Of a DNA stretch of 64,000 nucleotides, positions 19,273 to 28,118 are shown piece after piece (positions within the stretch are counted from its first letter, which is position 1; the number at the start of each line of letters is the position of its first letter). Source of the stretch: Halospina denitrificans (lineage in GTDB: Bacteria; Pseudomonadota; Gammaproteobacteria; Pseudomonadales; Oleiphilaceae). Location of the stretch: contig NZ_SOAX01000006.1 in NCBI RefSeq assembly GCF_004364635.1, forward strand, positions 179,799-243,798, read 5' to 3'. Below the pieces are notes generated by a model. It ran no database searches. It saw nothing but the letters and a program-made list of their open reading frames with translations, and had not been told where the DNA came from. Position numbers and translations under genes: made by a program.

Positions 19273-21087
19273 CTATTTTTCAGGCTCTGATGGCGGTTCC
19301 GAGTATACCTTTACCCGGTTCCGCCCCTCGGCCTTGGCCTCGTAAAGCGCCTGGTCCGCCTCACCGATCAACAGGGTCATATCCTCCTTAGGGCGTGGGA
19401 TATGGCTGGAGACGCCAATGCTGACGGTAACGGGAATTTGCTCCCCGTCCCATTCAAGGGGCGTGTTCTCCACCCGCTCGCGTACCCGTTCGGCGACAGT
19501 TTCCGCACCTTCCGGGGTGGTGTGGCAGAGCAGGATGGCGAATTCCTCGCCGCCGTAGCGGGCCACGTAATCGCCAGCGCGGCTGACGGAGTCCTCGTAG
19601 ACACGCGCCAGGTGCTTGAGGCAGGCGTCGCCGCAGAGGTGGCCGTAGTCATCGTTGAATTCCTTGAAGCGGTCCACGTCCAGCAGGAGCAGGGAGATGT
19701 GGTTGTCTTTCCGGGAGTTCTTGCGCCACTCGTTATCCAGGGTCTCATAGAAAAAGTCGCGGTTCTTGAGCTGGGTGAGGCCGTCGATGGCATTCAACTC
19801 CTTGAGCTTGTTGTTCGCCTCTTCCAGCTCCAGCGTGCGTTCGCTGACGCGTTTCTCAAGCTCTTCGTTCTGCACCCGCTGGAGTCGCTGGTTCTCGTTG
19901 GTAACCAGACGGATGCGGTCGGCCAGGGCCATGGAAAGGAAGATCATCTCCAGGGCCGAGCCGATCTGGATGGAGAATTCGGTGAAGAAGTTGGCCGGGA
20001 GCAGCCCGAAGGTCTTGAGGGTGTAGACCAGCATGCCCATCAGCAGCAGGGTCCAGGAGATCATGAAGTAGCGGGCAGGCTTGAAATCCTGGAGCCAGCA
20101 CTTCATGCCCACGACGAAGATGGCGATGGCGGTGATGGCCGTCAGCAGCGTACCCACGCGGATGACGGGGCCGTAGGGCAGCACCAGGGAGGTGGCCGCG
20201 ATCCCCATGAATGCCAGCATCAGGATGCTGAACAGCTTGTGGGCGCGTGGGGCATTGGTTTTCAGTGACAGGAAGGACTGGCTGAATCCGATGATGAACA
20301 CCATGCCCAGGCCCATGGTGAAGGCGATGGAGCGGTTGTTCCACCAGGGGCTGTCGGGCCAGAGGAACTCGAACGCAAAGCCGTTAAGCGACGCCTGGAA
20401 GAGCCCGTAGGCGGCAATGTAGGCTACGTAAAGCAGGTAGTTCACATCGCGTATCGACAGGAAAATAAGAAGGTTGTAGACCGCCAGGGCGAGGATGAGG
20501 CCGTAGTACATGCCAAAGACGCGGCCCATCACATGGTCGTTGTTGTAGAAGGCATCCTTGGTCCAGAGGGTCATGGGCATCTGGACGGCGCCACTGGTCT
20601 CTGCCCGCATGTACAGGTCCAGCGTCTGGCCGGGTTCGATCGTGAATTCAAAATTGATGTGCTGGTGGTCCCGGGAGCGCTGATCAAAGGGCACGGAATC
20701 GCCGGAATAGTATCGGGCGATGTCGCCGTCCGGGTAGACCACGTAGAGTTCCAGATGGTCCATGATGGGGTAGAGCGATTCCAGGACCCACGCCTCATCC
20801 GGTGGGGCTCCGGCCTCCAGCTGGACGTGGAACCAGTAGGCGGATTCGGTGAAGCCGAAATTCAGGGCCTCGGACTGGCCGCCCTGAAAGTCTCCGGACT
20901 GGCGCAGTTCACGGACCTCCTCCAGTTCCAGCTGCCCGCTCTCGTCCTCAAGGTAGGAGAGGGCGAGGGATAGGTCGTAACGCTCTGATTCCGTGTCCAG
21001 CATGACCGGATCGGAGGCGCCAGTCGCCACAGTCGGCAGGAACAGGCTGCAGAGGATCAGTAACAGGACGACAGGGTGGACTCGCAT
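19273..21087 (-). CDS. 7TMR-DISM diguanylate cyclase (GGDEF)
   Basis: A 604-residue inner-membrane enzyme predicted to make cyclic di-GMP from two GTP. Order: signal peptide (MRVHPVVLLLILCSLFLPTV), periplasmic 7TMR-DISMED2 sensor domain (about 30-165), seven-helix 7TMR-DISM membrane region (about 180-385), a coiled coil (about 395-435), and a C-terminal GGDEF domain. The active-site motif is intact as GGEEF (about 511-515), and RAGD stands at the allosteric inhibitory I-site position, so product feedback is expected. No EAL domain is present. The ATG at 21087 starts directly at the signal peptide; a TTG three codons upstream is possible, and neither has a strong ribosome site. Divergent from the membrane gene at 21176. 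Cyclic di-GMP commonly governs surface adhesins, so proximity to the giant surface proteins is suggestive only. Confidence 0.93.
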   Translation of the reverse strand: MRVHPVVLLLILCSLFLPTVATGASDPVMLDTESERYDLSLALSYLEDESGQLELEEVRELRQSGDFQGGQSEALNFGFTESAYWFHVQLEAGAPPDEAWVLESLYPIMDHLELYVVYPDGDIARYYSGDSVPFDQRSRDHQHINFEFTIEPGQTLDLYMRAETSGAVQMPMTLWTKDAFYNNDHVMGRVFGMYYGLILALAVYNLLIFLSIRDVNYLLYVAYIAAYGLFQASLNGFAFEFLWPDSPWWNNRSIAFTMGLGMVFIIGFSQSFLSLKTNAPRAHKLFSILMLAFMGIAATSLVLPYGPVIRVGTLLTAITAIAIFVVGMKCWLQDFKPARYFMISWTLLLMGMLVYTLKTFGLLPANFFTEFSIQIGSALEMIFLSMALADRIRLVTNENQRLQRVQNEELEKRVSERTLELEEANNKLKELNAIDGLTQLKNRDFFYETLDNEWRKNSRKDNHISLLLLDVDRFKEFNDDYGHLCGDACLKHLARVYEDSVSRAGDYVARYGGEEFAILLCHTTPEGAETVAERVRERVENTPLEWDGEQIPVTVSIGVSSHIPRPKEDMTLLIGEADQALYEAKAEGRNRVKVYSEPPSEPEK

Positions 21088-21175
21088 AGGCTTCAATCGC
21101 TAAGAACGGAATCTGGATTCACCTCTAGCAGTGTAGTCGAATCCACGGGGATGCCCTGATCGAAAATGTGCCAGA

Positions 21176-22021
21176 ATGAAACCCATGGACTTATCAACGT
21201 CACACCGATCCAGTCTTGCCAGTGCCGTGCCGCGGCATGCGCTGGTTCTTGTTGCAGTGGTCATGGCGCTCTGGGGTTACGCGATCTTTGCGCCGGTGCT
21301 CTCGACGCCGGCGATTGCCGCCGTCTGGTTGCTGGTCTCGGCGCTCATGGTATCCGCGCTCTTTCCCCGGAAACGGCTGCGACGGCGGGCCTGGTTGAGG
21401 GCCTATTTTCATGAAGCCAGTATCTGGCAGCGACGCCTGGCTGGCGGCCCTGTCATGTGGACCCTGCAGATGGCGAAGGCCCTGGTGCTGTCCGCATTCC
21501 TCATGACCCTTCTGGTGCGCCTGCGGGAGCCGGATCTGTGGCGGTTAATGGTGGCTGGTGTGCTGGGGTTGGTGGTTGTGCGTTCTTTTCTGAATCGTGG
21601 TTTCCGGCCGGACCTGAATCCCGGGTACCGGCCTGAATTTGTCTGGCGTCTCAGTCTGCTGGTGACGGGCGTGGTGCTCGTGGTGGCGCTGGTGCTGATG
21701 GCTTTCCTGCGGCCCCAGCCGGATTTTACCGAGGCTTCGCTGGCCCAGGCCGTCTGGCACCAGGTGGACCAGGAGGCGGCACGTAGTGGGGTGCTTCACG
21801 AGGGGCTCCGGCTGCTGGCTGCCAAGGAGGGCGTCCAGCTCTGGCTGGCCCAGAACCTGGGCGGGTTTCCGGTAGCGGGCTGGCCCATTGTCGTGCTTGT
21901 CTGGCTGATGGTGTTCGTGGAGCAGGCCCTGTTCGTGACGGCTCTGCTGCTGCTTTGCAACGGCGTATTGAGCCGCCTGCCGCCCGAGGCCATTGGAGGT
22001 GTCTATGCGCTCGACTCCTAA
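21176..22021 (+). CDS. Multi-pass membrane protein of unknown function
   Basis: A 281-residue protein with about five hydrophobic spans (e.g. HALVLVAVVMALWGYAIFA near the N terminus, LLVTGVVLVVALVLMAFL in the middle, IVVLVWLMVFVEQALFVTAL near the end) separated by Arg-rich loops. I recognise no catalytic motif or family. The ATG at 21176 is the first; a second in-frame ATG at 21185 is possible. Its 3' end overlaps the start of the next gene by 17 bases, so the two are translationally coupled and probably act together in the envelope. Confidence 0.75.
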   Translation: MKPMDLSTSHRSSLASAVPRHALVLVAVVMALWGYAIFAPVLSTPAIAAVWLLVSALMVSALFPRKRLRRRAWLRAYFHEASIWQRRLAGGPVMWTLQMAKALVLSAFLMTLLVRLREPDLWRLMVAGVLGLVVVRSFLNRGFRPDLNPGYRPEFVWRLSLLVTGVVLVVALVLMAFLRPQPDFTEASLAQAVWHQVDQEAARSGVLHEGLRLLAAKEGVQLWLAQNLGGFPVAGWPIVVLVWLMVFVEQALFVTALLLLCNGVLSRLPPEAIGGVYALDS

Positions 22022-23129
22022 TGGGTTGTTCGCAACCGGCGTTAAGCTCGTGGTGCTGGCCTCGCTCCTGTCGGGCTTCTGGTGGCTGGCGGGGGCGGAG
22101 ACACAGCGGATCTGGGACCCCCGTGACCAGGTAAGACTGACCCTGGAGGATCGGTATTTCCGGGTCCCGCGCTCCGAGCTGGGCGGGCTCAGGGCGGATT
22201 CCGAGTTCTGGTTCCGGGCGCAGGCTTCCATGGGGCAGGGGGTGCTTCGGGAGCGTATGAGCGAGCACCTGGACAGGCTCTTTCTGCGCGTTGAAAACCG
22301 TATTCCGTCCTTCCTGGACTGGTACTACAGCCTGGGCGGGGAATACAGCCGCCTGGGGATGTCCGCGCTGAACATCATCGGTCTGGACGACCGTAACTAT
22401 GTGCAGGAGCAGGCGTCCGAACGGCTTTTTGAGGCGGTGGGCTGGGAGCAGTCCCTGGCGCGGCTGGATCGTGATCTTACCCGGGGGCTGGTACGCCATG
22501 ACCGGCGGAGCCGGGAGGGTTGGATGGCCCGGCTTGTGAGCCAGTTGTCCGAGCATGAGGTGCCCGCTCCAATAAAGCCGGAATCACGCAGCTCCCACCG
22601 GATCGAGGATACGGTGTCACTGGACGGTCTGAACCGCAGCCTGGAGGCGGATTCGCTGATGAGCCTCAATGACCGGGCTTTCCTGAGCGCGGGCGGTGGA
22701 ACCCTGGCGGGATTTGCGGTCTGGCGTGGCGCCTTCCGGGGAGCGGCGGCGGTTGGCGGGCGTCGTGCGGCGGCGAAGGGCGCGGGGCGGGTGATCACGC
22801 GTGCCGGTTCCGGCGCTGCCGGGGGTGCCATGATCTGTGCCCCAAGTGGGCCTGTGGCACTGGGTTGTGCGCTGGTTGCGGGGACGGCGGCCATGCTGAC
22901 CATTGACTGGGCGTTGCTGAGCGTTGAGGAGGCCGTGAGCCGGGATGCCATGGAAGCGCGATTGAAGGAGGGGCTGGCTGGTTTCCGTGAGAATCTGGAG
23001 CGCGATCTGGGCAACCGTATTGAGACCCGTGTCGAGCACCTGCAGCAGGCACGACAGGAACGTATTCGCGGGGTTTTTCTGCCGATGGAGGGGATAAAAC
23101 AGGCCGCCACGGGCGTGGCGGCCAACTGA
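22005..23129 (+). CDS. Membrane-anchored protein of unknown function
   Basis: A 374-residue protein. The ATG at 22005 has GGAGG 5 bases upstream, inside the previous gene. An N-terminal hydrophobic anchor (VKLVVLASLLSGFWWLAGA) is followed by a charged helical domain. Next is a Gly/Ala-rich stretch (about residues 225-300) that resembles glycine-zipper membrane segments, containing the paired motif GGAMICAPSGPVALGCALVA. The C-terminal helix is charged and coiled-coil-like. No known family is recognised. The overlap with the upstream membrane gene suggests a two-protein envelope complex. The 3' end of the coding sequence also contains the hairpin that appears to terminate the convergent porin gene. 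Confidence 0.75.
   Translation: MRSTPNGLFATGVKLVVLASLLSGFWWLAGAETQRIWDPRDQVRLTLEDRYFRVPRSELGGLRADSEFWFRAQASMGQGVLRERMSEHLDRLFLRVENRIPSFLDWYYSLGGEYSRLGMSALNIIGLDDRNYVQEQASERLFEAVGWEQSLARLDRDLTRGLVRHDRRSREGWMARLVSQLSEHEVPAPIKPESRSSHRIEDTVSLDGLNRSLEADSLMSLNDRAFLSAGGGTLAGFAVWRGAFRGAAAVGGRRAAAKGAGRVITRAGSGAAGGAMICAPSGPVALGCALVAGTAAMLTIDWALLSVEEAVSRDAMEARLKEGLAGFRENLERDLGNRIETRVEHLQQARQERIRGVFLPMEGIKQAATGVAAN
23094..23123 (-). terminator. Rho-independent terminator for the porin gene
   Basis: A perfect 9-bp stem (23102-23110 with 23115-23123, 4-base loop) lies 16 bases after the porin stop. Read on the minus strand it is followed by TGTTTTAT. It sits inside the last codons of the convergent gene. 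Confidence 0.6.
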
Positions 23130-23139
23130 AGAGGTGGGT

Positions 23140-24372
23140 TCAGAATCCGAGCTTGGCGGTGAACTGCAGCCGGTGGAGCTCACCGTTGCTCCCGTTCTCA
23201 AGTTCCTTGTCCCCCCAGATGATCTCGCCGCCCAGGTCCAGGTTGGAAATGGGGGAGTAGATCAGGTTGGCGTGGGTGCTGCTGTAGCTCTTGGCTGCGC
23301 CCCCTGCAACACTGTCCGGGTTGTCTGCGGTAGAGTGAGACAGTGTAAGGTTCGAGCGCCACTGGGGGCTCCAGATATGGCGGTAGGAAACGAAGCCGCC
23401 CATCTGGTCGATCAGTTCGATGTCGCCATTATCCTCAATCTGCGCCGCGCGGAATCCGTTCAGGCTCAGGTACCGGCCCATGGCGTTACCACCGTTGAGC
23501 TGGGCCCGGATGTCGCTGCCGTTATCGCCGACCGGCATCTTGGCGGCGAGAGACACGCCATAACCATAGGCGCTTTCGCGAGTGTCGCCATCTGGGTTGA
23601 CGAAACCATTTTTATACGCAATTTCACGTCCCATTGCGGCAATGCTCAGGCTGCCTGCATCCACAGGAACGTTGTAGCGGGCTACAAGGTCAGGCATACG
23701 GTTCGAATCGTAACTTGCTGTACCTCCTAGATCGTCGACGGTGGCGTCAGCCTCAGAGCGGGTGATTGCGTCGGAACTGTTGTAAAAAGTGGATTGCGGA
23801 TTCTCCAGCGCAAAATCCCAGTTACCCGGGCTGTAGCGGATCTGGGCCTGGCGCTCAAAGATGGTCCCTACCGGGCCAACGAAGTCCAGATTTTCCGGCA
23901 GCGTGCCCACGTTGAAGAAGGTGGACCAGGTCTGGCCAATGGTGAAATCCTGGAAGGTCATGAAGGCGTGGCGAAGCCGTACCCCGTAGCTGCTCGAGAC
24001 ACGCTCGTCACCCCCGGCGCCACGGAAGTCGATTTCGATGTAGGTGCCCACATCGCCCATCTCGGTATCGGAGGTCGTCTTGAAGAAGATCCGGCTCTGC
24101 TTCGCGTTGTTATTGTAGTTGACGCTGCTGTTGTCACCGCCGGTTGGAATAAGCGAGGGAATCAGGAACTCTTGGGTTGCGGATGAGTCCCCGTCGGTGG
24201 CCTGGGTCAGGTGTGAGTCGGCCTTTACGAAGCCACCGACGGCGAAGTTCGTGTTCGCCATCGGGGTATTCTCCAGCGCGCTCACTCGCTCTTCCAGGCT
24301 CTGCGCCTGAGCAGCTCCGGCGCCGGCGCCCACGGCAAGGGCCAGGGCGGTTATGGACATCTTCTTGTTCAT
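23140..24372 (-). CDS. DcaP-like outer-membrane porin
   Basis: A 410-residue outer-membrane beta-barrel. The start at 24372 is set by GGAGA upstream and a classical signal peptide (MNKKMSITALALAVGAGAGA, cleaved after AQA). The mature N terminus is a short coiled coil (QSLEERVSALE), typical of DcaP-type trimeric porins. Alternating beta-strand patterns follow, with TFQDFTIGQTWSTFF in the conserved early barrel region, and the chain ends in phenylalanine, the usual signal for insertion by the BAM complex. DcaP relatives take up small anionic solutes such as dicarboxylates; the substrate here is not predictable. Transcribed alone, with its own apparent terminator. Confidence 0.87.
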   Translation of the reverse strand: MNKKMSITALALAVGAGAGAAQAQSLEERVSALENTPMANTNFAVGGFVKADSHLTQATDGDSSATQEFLIPSLIPTGGDNSSVNYNNNAKQSRIFFKTTSDTEMGDVGTYIEIDFRGAGGDERVSSSYGVRLRHAFMTFQDFTIGQTWSTFFNVGTLPENLDFVGPVGTIFERQAQIRYSPGNWDFALENPQSTFYNSSDAITRSEADATVDDLGGTASYDSNRMPDLVARYNVPVDAGSLSIAAMGREIAYKNGFVNPDGDTRESAYGYGVSLAAKMPVGDNGSDIRAQLNGGNAMGRYLSLNGFRAAQIEDNGDIELIDQMGGFVSYRHIWSPQWRSNLTLSHSTADNPDSVAGGAAKSYSSTHANLIYSPISNLDLGGEIIWGDKELENGSNGELHRLQFTAKLGF

Positions 24373-24553
24373 GTTGTCGTCTCCTTTCTCTGCACATCGG
24401 CACGGGTTGCGGGGATCAAGTGATCCCTGACATCCAAAGCGTGCGTCGCATGCGGGAAGGCCGCAATTAGACCATGGTCGAAGTGCCGCATGATCCAGCG
24501 GCGCCGGGTGCTCGTAGAATGGCTGATTCAGGATCAAACGACAGGGAGCTCCC

Positions 24554-25222
24554 ATGATTACACTCCACCATCTGAACAACTCCCGCTCACAACGGATTCT
24601 CTGGCTGCTGGAGGAACTGGGCATGCCATACGAGATTGTCCGGCATGAGCGGGACTCCAAAACCAACCTGGCACCGGAGAGTCTCAAGCGGGTCCATGCC
24701 CTGGGTAAATCCCCGGTGATTGAGGATGACGGCCTGGTGATTGCCGAATCCGGCGCCATTGTCGATTACCTGGTGCGCAAGGACGACGAGCGCCGCTTCG
24801 TGGTGGAAGAAGGAGAGGAGGGATTCCTGGACTGGACCTTCTGGATGCATTACGCGGAAGGCTCTTTGATGCCGCCGTTGGTGATGCGGCTGGTGTTCCA
24901 GAAAGTGAAGTCCGGCCCCATGCCCTTTTTTGCGCGCCCGGTGGCCAAGGGCATTGTGGACAAGACCCACAAGATGTTTCTCGGGCCCATGATCCAGTCG
25001 CACCTGGATTTCGTGGAGGATCATCTGGCCCGTTACGAGTGGTTTGTTGCCGGGCGGCTCACCGCGGCGGACTTCCAGATGAGCTTTCCTCTGGAAGCGG
25101 TGGTCGCTTCGGGCATGGCGGGCAAACGCTATCCAAATATTCAGCGTTATGTCGAGCACTATCAGCAGCGCCCGGCGTACCGTCGGGCGCTTGAAGCCGG
25201 CGGCCCCTACGCCTACGCCTGA
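24554..25222 (+). CDS. Glutathione S-transferase family protein
   Basis: A 222-residue cytosolic GST. The N-terminal thioredoxin-like domain shows the order expected for glutathione binding: HHLNNSRSQRILWLLEELG, the cis-proline site GKSPVIEDDG, and the ESGAIVDYL segment that contacts the gamma-glutamyl group. The C-terminal helical domain includes the conserved N-capping-type motif TAADFQMSFPLE. The substrate is unknown; members conjugate or reduce electrophiles. It ends 6 bases before the stop of the convergent nudE, so no separate terminator space exists. Confidence 0.9.
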   Translation: MITLHHLNNSRSQRILWLLEELGMPYEIVRHERDSKTNLAPESLKRVHALGKSPVIEDDGLVIAESGAIVDYLVRKDDERRFVVEEGEEGFLDWTFWMHYAEGSLMPPLVMRLVFQKVKSGPMPFFARPVAKGIVDKTHKMFLGPMIQSHLDFVEDHLARYEWFVAGRLTAADFQMSFPLEAVVASGMAGKRYPNIQRYVEHYQQRPAYRRALEAGGPYAYA

Positions 25223-25228
25223 CCTCCG

Positions 25229-25774
25229 TCAGCCGCTCTCTTTCATGGCCCTGACCATGTAGAGGGCGGCGATGACCCGTGCTTCGTTCATATCATCCCG
25301 TTCCATAAGCTCGTCCAGCCGGGAGAGTTCCCAGGTCAGCACCTCGAGTGGTTCCGGCTCATCCCCCGGCAGCCGGGATTCGTGCAGATCCTCGGCCAGC
25401 ACGGCGCGGATGTGGTGGCCCATGTAGCCCGGCGATAGCGTCATGTCCTTGAGGAAGGTCATCCTGCCACAGGCGTAGCCCGCCTCTTCCTGGAGTTCGC
25501 GGTTGGCCGCTTCGCGCCAGTCCTCGCCGTGTTCGTAGCCGCCCTTGGGCAGGGTGAGGTGATACTCCTCGGTGCCGGCGCCGTATTCGCGGATCAGGAC
25601 GACGGTGTTGTCATCGAGTAGCGGGACGCACATGACGCCGGCGATGGGCGGGGTGCGCAGGCGTTCGAACTGGCATTCGGTGCCGTTTGAGAAGCGCAGG
25701 TGAACTTCTTCGATGCCGAAGAGGCGGCTGCGGTGGACGAGGCGGGTATCGAGGATTTCGGGTTTCTGTTCCAT
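25229..25774 (-). CDS. nudE: NudE-type ADP compound Nudix hydrolase
   Basis: A 181-residue Nudix hydrolase with a complete Nudix box at about 78-101: Gly, five residues, Glu, seven residues, then RELQEEAG. The preceding ADP-sugar-type half (PPIAGVMCVPLLDDNTVVLI and REYGAGTEEYHLTLPKGG) matches the NudE group, which cleaves ADP-ribose, Ap3A and NADH to AMP plus a phosphate product with Mg2+. The ATG at 25774 is preferred over the adjacent GTG at 25777; AAGG lies upstream. Convergent with the GST gene. Confidence 0.88.
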   Translation of the reverse strand: MEQKPEILDTRLVHRSRLFGIEEVHLRFSNGTECQFERLRTPPIAGVMCVPLLDDNTVVLIREYGAGTEEYHLTLPKGGYEHGEDWREAANRELQEEAGYACGRMTFLKDMTLSPGYMGHHIRAVLAEDLHESRLPGDEPEPLEVLTWELSRLDELMERDDMNEARVIAALYMVRAMKESG

Positions 25775-25893
25775 CACGTCTGGCCTTGAAACGAATGAAG
25801 AATGTGAGTTCCGCTTGCCCTTCGGACATGTCAGCTGAACCCAGAAAGGATAAAGTAAGTAGCGATACTCTGTAATAACAATGGATTTATCTT

Positions 25894-26583
25894 ATGGCCA
25901 TGGAACCATTGGTTGCCCCGAGGTGGGTAGAGGAAACAGACAGTGAGGCGCTGGCGCAGCGGTTGGCTGTGCATGTGGCGGATCGGCTTCGTGAGGCGTT
26001 GGCGATGCAGTCCGGGGTAACTCTGGCCGTTTCAGGAGGACGATCGCCGGCACGGTTTTTTGAGGTGCTGAGTGAGCAGGAACTGGACTGGGAGCGGGTG
26101 GCGGTGCTGCCCGTGGATGAGCGGCTGGTGGTGCCGGGATCCCCTCAGGCGAATGAGGCTCTGATTCGGGAGCACCTGCTTCGTAATCGGGCCTCGGAGG
26201 CGGTATTCGTGTCGCTTCTTGAGTCCGCACCGGGGCCGGCTGAGGCGCTTGCCCGGGTGCATTGGCCGCCGGTGGTGGCGGTGCTGGGAATGGGGCTGGA
26301 TGGGCACACGGCGTCCTGGTTTCCGGGGGATGACGCTTCTCTGGTGGCAATGGCGCCGGAGGGGCGCCCCGGCTATGTCGAGACGGTTGCGCTGGAGGCG
26401 CCACGGGCGCGGGTGAGCCTGAATTGGCCGGCGCTCCAGGAGGTTGGCGAGCGGGTTCTGTTGGTTCAGGGGGACGACAAGCGGGCGCTTCTGAAGTACA
26501 TTCTGGAGGAGAAGCCGGACTATGCGCAGTATCCGGTAGCACGACTTGTTGCCGAGCCTCTGACAGTCTTCTGGAGTCCCTGA
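25894..26583 (+). CDS. pgl: 6-phosphogluconolactonase
   Basis: A 229-residue enzyme of the DevB/Pgl type that hydrolyses 6-phosphogluconolactone to 6-phosphogluconate in the oxidative pentose phosphate and Entner-Doudoroff routes. Visible motifs: TLAVSGGRSPARFFE (sugar-phosphate loop), the DERLV segment, and GMGLDGHTASWFPG. The ATG at 25894 is followed by another in frame at 25900, and no strong ribosome site decides between them. Its stop overlaps the start of the KDPG aldolase gene (TGATG), so the two are translationally coupled. Glucose-6-phosphate dehydrogenase and Edd are not in the window. Confidence 0.92.
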   Translation: MAMEPLVAPRWVEETDSEALAQRLAVHVADRLREALAMQSGVTLAVSGGRSPARFFEVLSEQELDWERVAVLPVDERLVVPGSPQANEALIREHLLRNRASEAVFVSLLESAPGPAEALARVHWPPVVAVLGMGLDGHTASWFPGDDASLVAMAPEGRPGYVETVALEAPRARVSLNWPALQEVGERVLLVQGDDKRALLKYILEEKPDYAQYPVARLVAEPLTVFWSP

Positions 26584-27242
26584 TGAAAAAGGAATCGGGT
26601 TACCAGCCCAGCCCTCAGCGCCACCTTGAGTCCCATATTCGGCGGGCCCACGTGATACCCATTCTTACCGTTGACGACGAGGCTACGGCGCTTTCCGTGG
26701 CGGATGCCCTGGTTGCGGGGGGCGTTACCGCCCTGGAGATTACCCTCAGAACCCCGGCGGCGTTGCCAGCGTTGGCGCGCATCCGCAAGTATCTGCCCCA
26801 GCTGACTCTGGCGGCGGGCACGGTGCGTTCCATTGATGATTACCATGCGGCCATCGATGGGGGTGCTGATTTCGTGGTCTCGCCCGGGTCGACGCCGCAC
26901 CTGTTGAACTATGGCGTTACCGCGGCCGTGCCGTTGCTGCCCGGGGTGGCAACGGCGTCCGAGCTCCTGATGGGGTTTGAAGAAGGGTATCGGGGGTTCA
27001 AGTTCTTTCCCGCGGCGGCCAGTGGCGGTGTGCCCGCCGTGAAGTCACTGCTGGGTCCCTTTGCCGAGGCCTGGCTGGTGCCCACCGGAGGCGTCGGCGG
27101 CGAGAACGCGAAGGACTATCTGGATCAGCCCAATGTGGCGGCTGTGGGCGGCACCTGGCTGGTGCCGCAGGACCTGATCGCCGCCAGGGACTGGGAGGGT
27201 ATAGAGCGGCTGGCCTATAACACCCTGCATAAGCTGGCGTAG
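26583..27242 (+). CDS. eda: KDPG/KHG aldolase (Entner-Doudoroff)
   Basis: A 219-residue class I aldolase that splits 2-keto-3-deoxy-6-phosphogluconate into pyruvate and glyceraldehyde 3-phosphate. The start is the ATG at 26583, which overlaps the stop of pgl; longer upstream starts would run inside pgl. Key residues are present: the Glu of ALEITLRTP, the phosphate-binding PGVATASE, and the Schiff-base Lys in GFKFFPA, followed by PTGGV. With pgl it forms the lower Entner-Doudoroff pair. It converges with the glyoxalase gene across 9 bases. Confidence 0.95.
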   Translation: MKKESGYQPSPQRHLESHIRRAHVIPILTVDDEATALSVADALVAGGVTALEITLRTPAALPALARIRKYLPQLTLAAGTVRSIDDYHAAIDGGADFVVSPGSTPHLLNYGVTAAVPLLPGVATASELLMGFEEGYRGFKFFPAAASGGVPAVKSLLGPFAEAWLVPTGGVGGENAKDYLDQPNVAAVGGTWLVPQDLIAARDWEGIERLAYNTLHKLA

Positions 27243-27251
27243 ATTTTCACG

Positions 27252-27692
27252 CTACCAGGTGCCCGTATTCTCCATTGACGCCCAGGGCTCCTGCTCGGGC
27301 AGGGCATCACCTTTCTGGAGCAGTTCAATCGAGATGCCATCCGGAGAACGGATAAAGGCCATGCGGCCATCCCTCGGGGGGCGGTTGATGGTCACGCCCC
27401 TGTCGCTCAGGAACTGGCAGGTGTCGTAGATGTTGTCCACGCGGTAGGCGAGATGGCCGAAGTTGCGCCCGCCGGTATAGGTCTCCGGGTCCCAGTTGTA
27501 GGTCAGCTCAAGCATGGGGGCGTTGTGCTTCTCGGCAGCTTCGCGGTCGCCGGAGGCGCACAGGAATACCAGGGTGAAACGACCCCGTTCACTGTCGCGC
27601 CTGCTGACCTCCTGCATGCCAAGGAGGTCGCAGTAGAAATGCAGGGATTCGTCCAGATCACTGATCCGGACCATGGTGTGCAGGTATTCCAT
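27252..27692 (-). CDS. gloA: Lactoylglutathione lyase (glyoxalase I)
   Basis: A 146-residue VOC-fold metalloenzyme, slightly longer than the 135-residue Escherichia coli protein. It isomerises the hemithioacetal of methylglyoxal and glutathione to S-lactoylglutathione. The four metal ligands expected for the family are visible: His in YLHTMVRI, Glu in MLELTYNWD, His in FGHLAYRV and Glu in [13 protein letters not shown] lies upstream of the ATG at 27692. Methylglyoxal arises from triose phosphates, which fits the neighbouring aldolase gene. Confidence 0.92.
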   Translation of the reverse strand: MEYLHTMVRISDLDESLHFYCDLLGMQEVSRRDSERGRFTLVFLCASGDREAAEKHNAPMLELTYNWDPETYTGGRNFGHLAYRVDNIYDTCQFLSDRGVTINRPPRDGRMAFIRSPDGISIELLQKGDALPEQEPWASMENTGTW

Positions 27693-27743
27693 CGAGCGGC
27701 TCCCTGTTGGTTATGCGGGAATAGGTTGGTTGGCCCTGCGGTA

Positions 27744-28118
27744 TTACGGTCTGCTGTTACCGTTGCCGCTCTCCGCATTGTGAATGTAATGGGATCCATC
27801 AACAATGCCGCCGGTTTTCAGGTATTCCTGCACGGTGGGAGAGCAGTTCAGGTAGAAAAGCAGCAGCTCACGCTGTATATCCTGATCCTGAACGCGCGAG
27901 GCAAATTGGATCATGCTGCGGATATGGTCGTCGCTGTTCCAGGGGAACTGTCGATGGTAGCGCAGCTCCAACAGTTTGCTGAGCCGCTCGAGGTGGTAGT
28001 CACCCGTGTAAGTGAGGTGATCCCTGAGCCGGAATCGGCCAGCTGGGTGCCCGTGCTCCGGCTCGCCGGCTGCCGCGGTGCTTCGGCTGGTTTTGCGCCA
28101 TAGTGATTTCAGCAACAC
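27744..28118 (-). CDS. Small protein of unknown function
   Basis: A 124-residue protein starting at GTG 28118, with GAGG five bases upstream. The sequence is soluble, with mixed charge; the middle (RSMIQFASRVQDQDIQRELL) is clearly protein-like and amphipathic, probably helical. It has no signal peptide, membrane span or family that I recognise. It precedes gloA on the same strand with a 51-base gap and may be co-transcribed with it. Host-like third-position GC supports it being real. Confidence 0.6.
   Translation of the reverse strand: MLLKSLWRKTSRSTAAAGEPEHGHPAGRFRLRDHLTYTGDYHLERLSKLLELRYHRQFPWNSDDHIRSMIQFASRVQDQDIQRELLLFYLNCSPTVQEYLKTGGIVDGSHYIHNAESGNGNSRP

Noticed and set aside
25861-25893. 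Possible HexR-type operator before pgl
   Set aside because: A TGTAATAACA-like half site is present, but no convincing second half in the right spacing.
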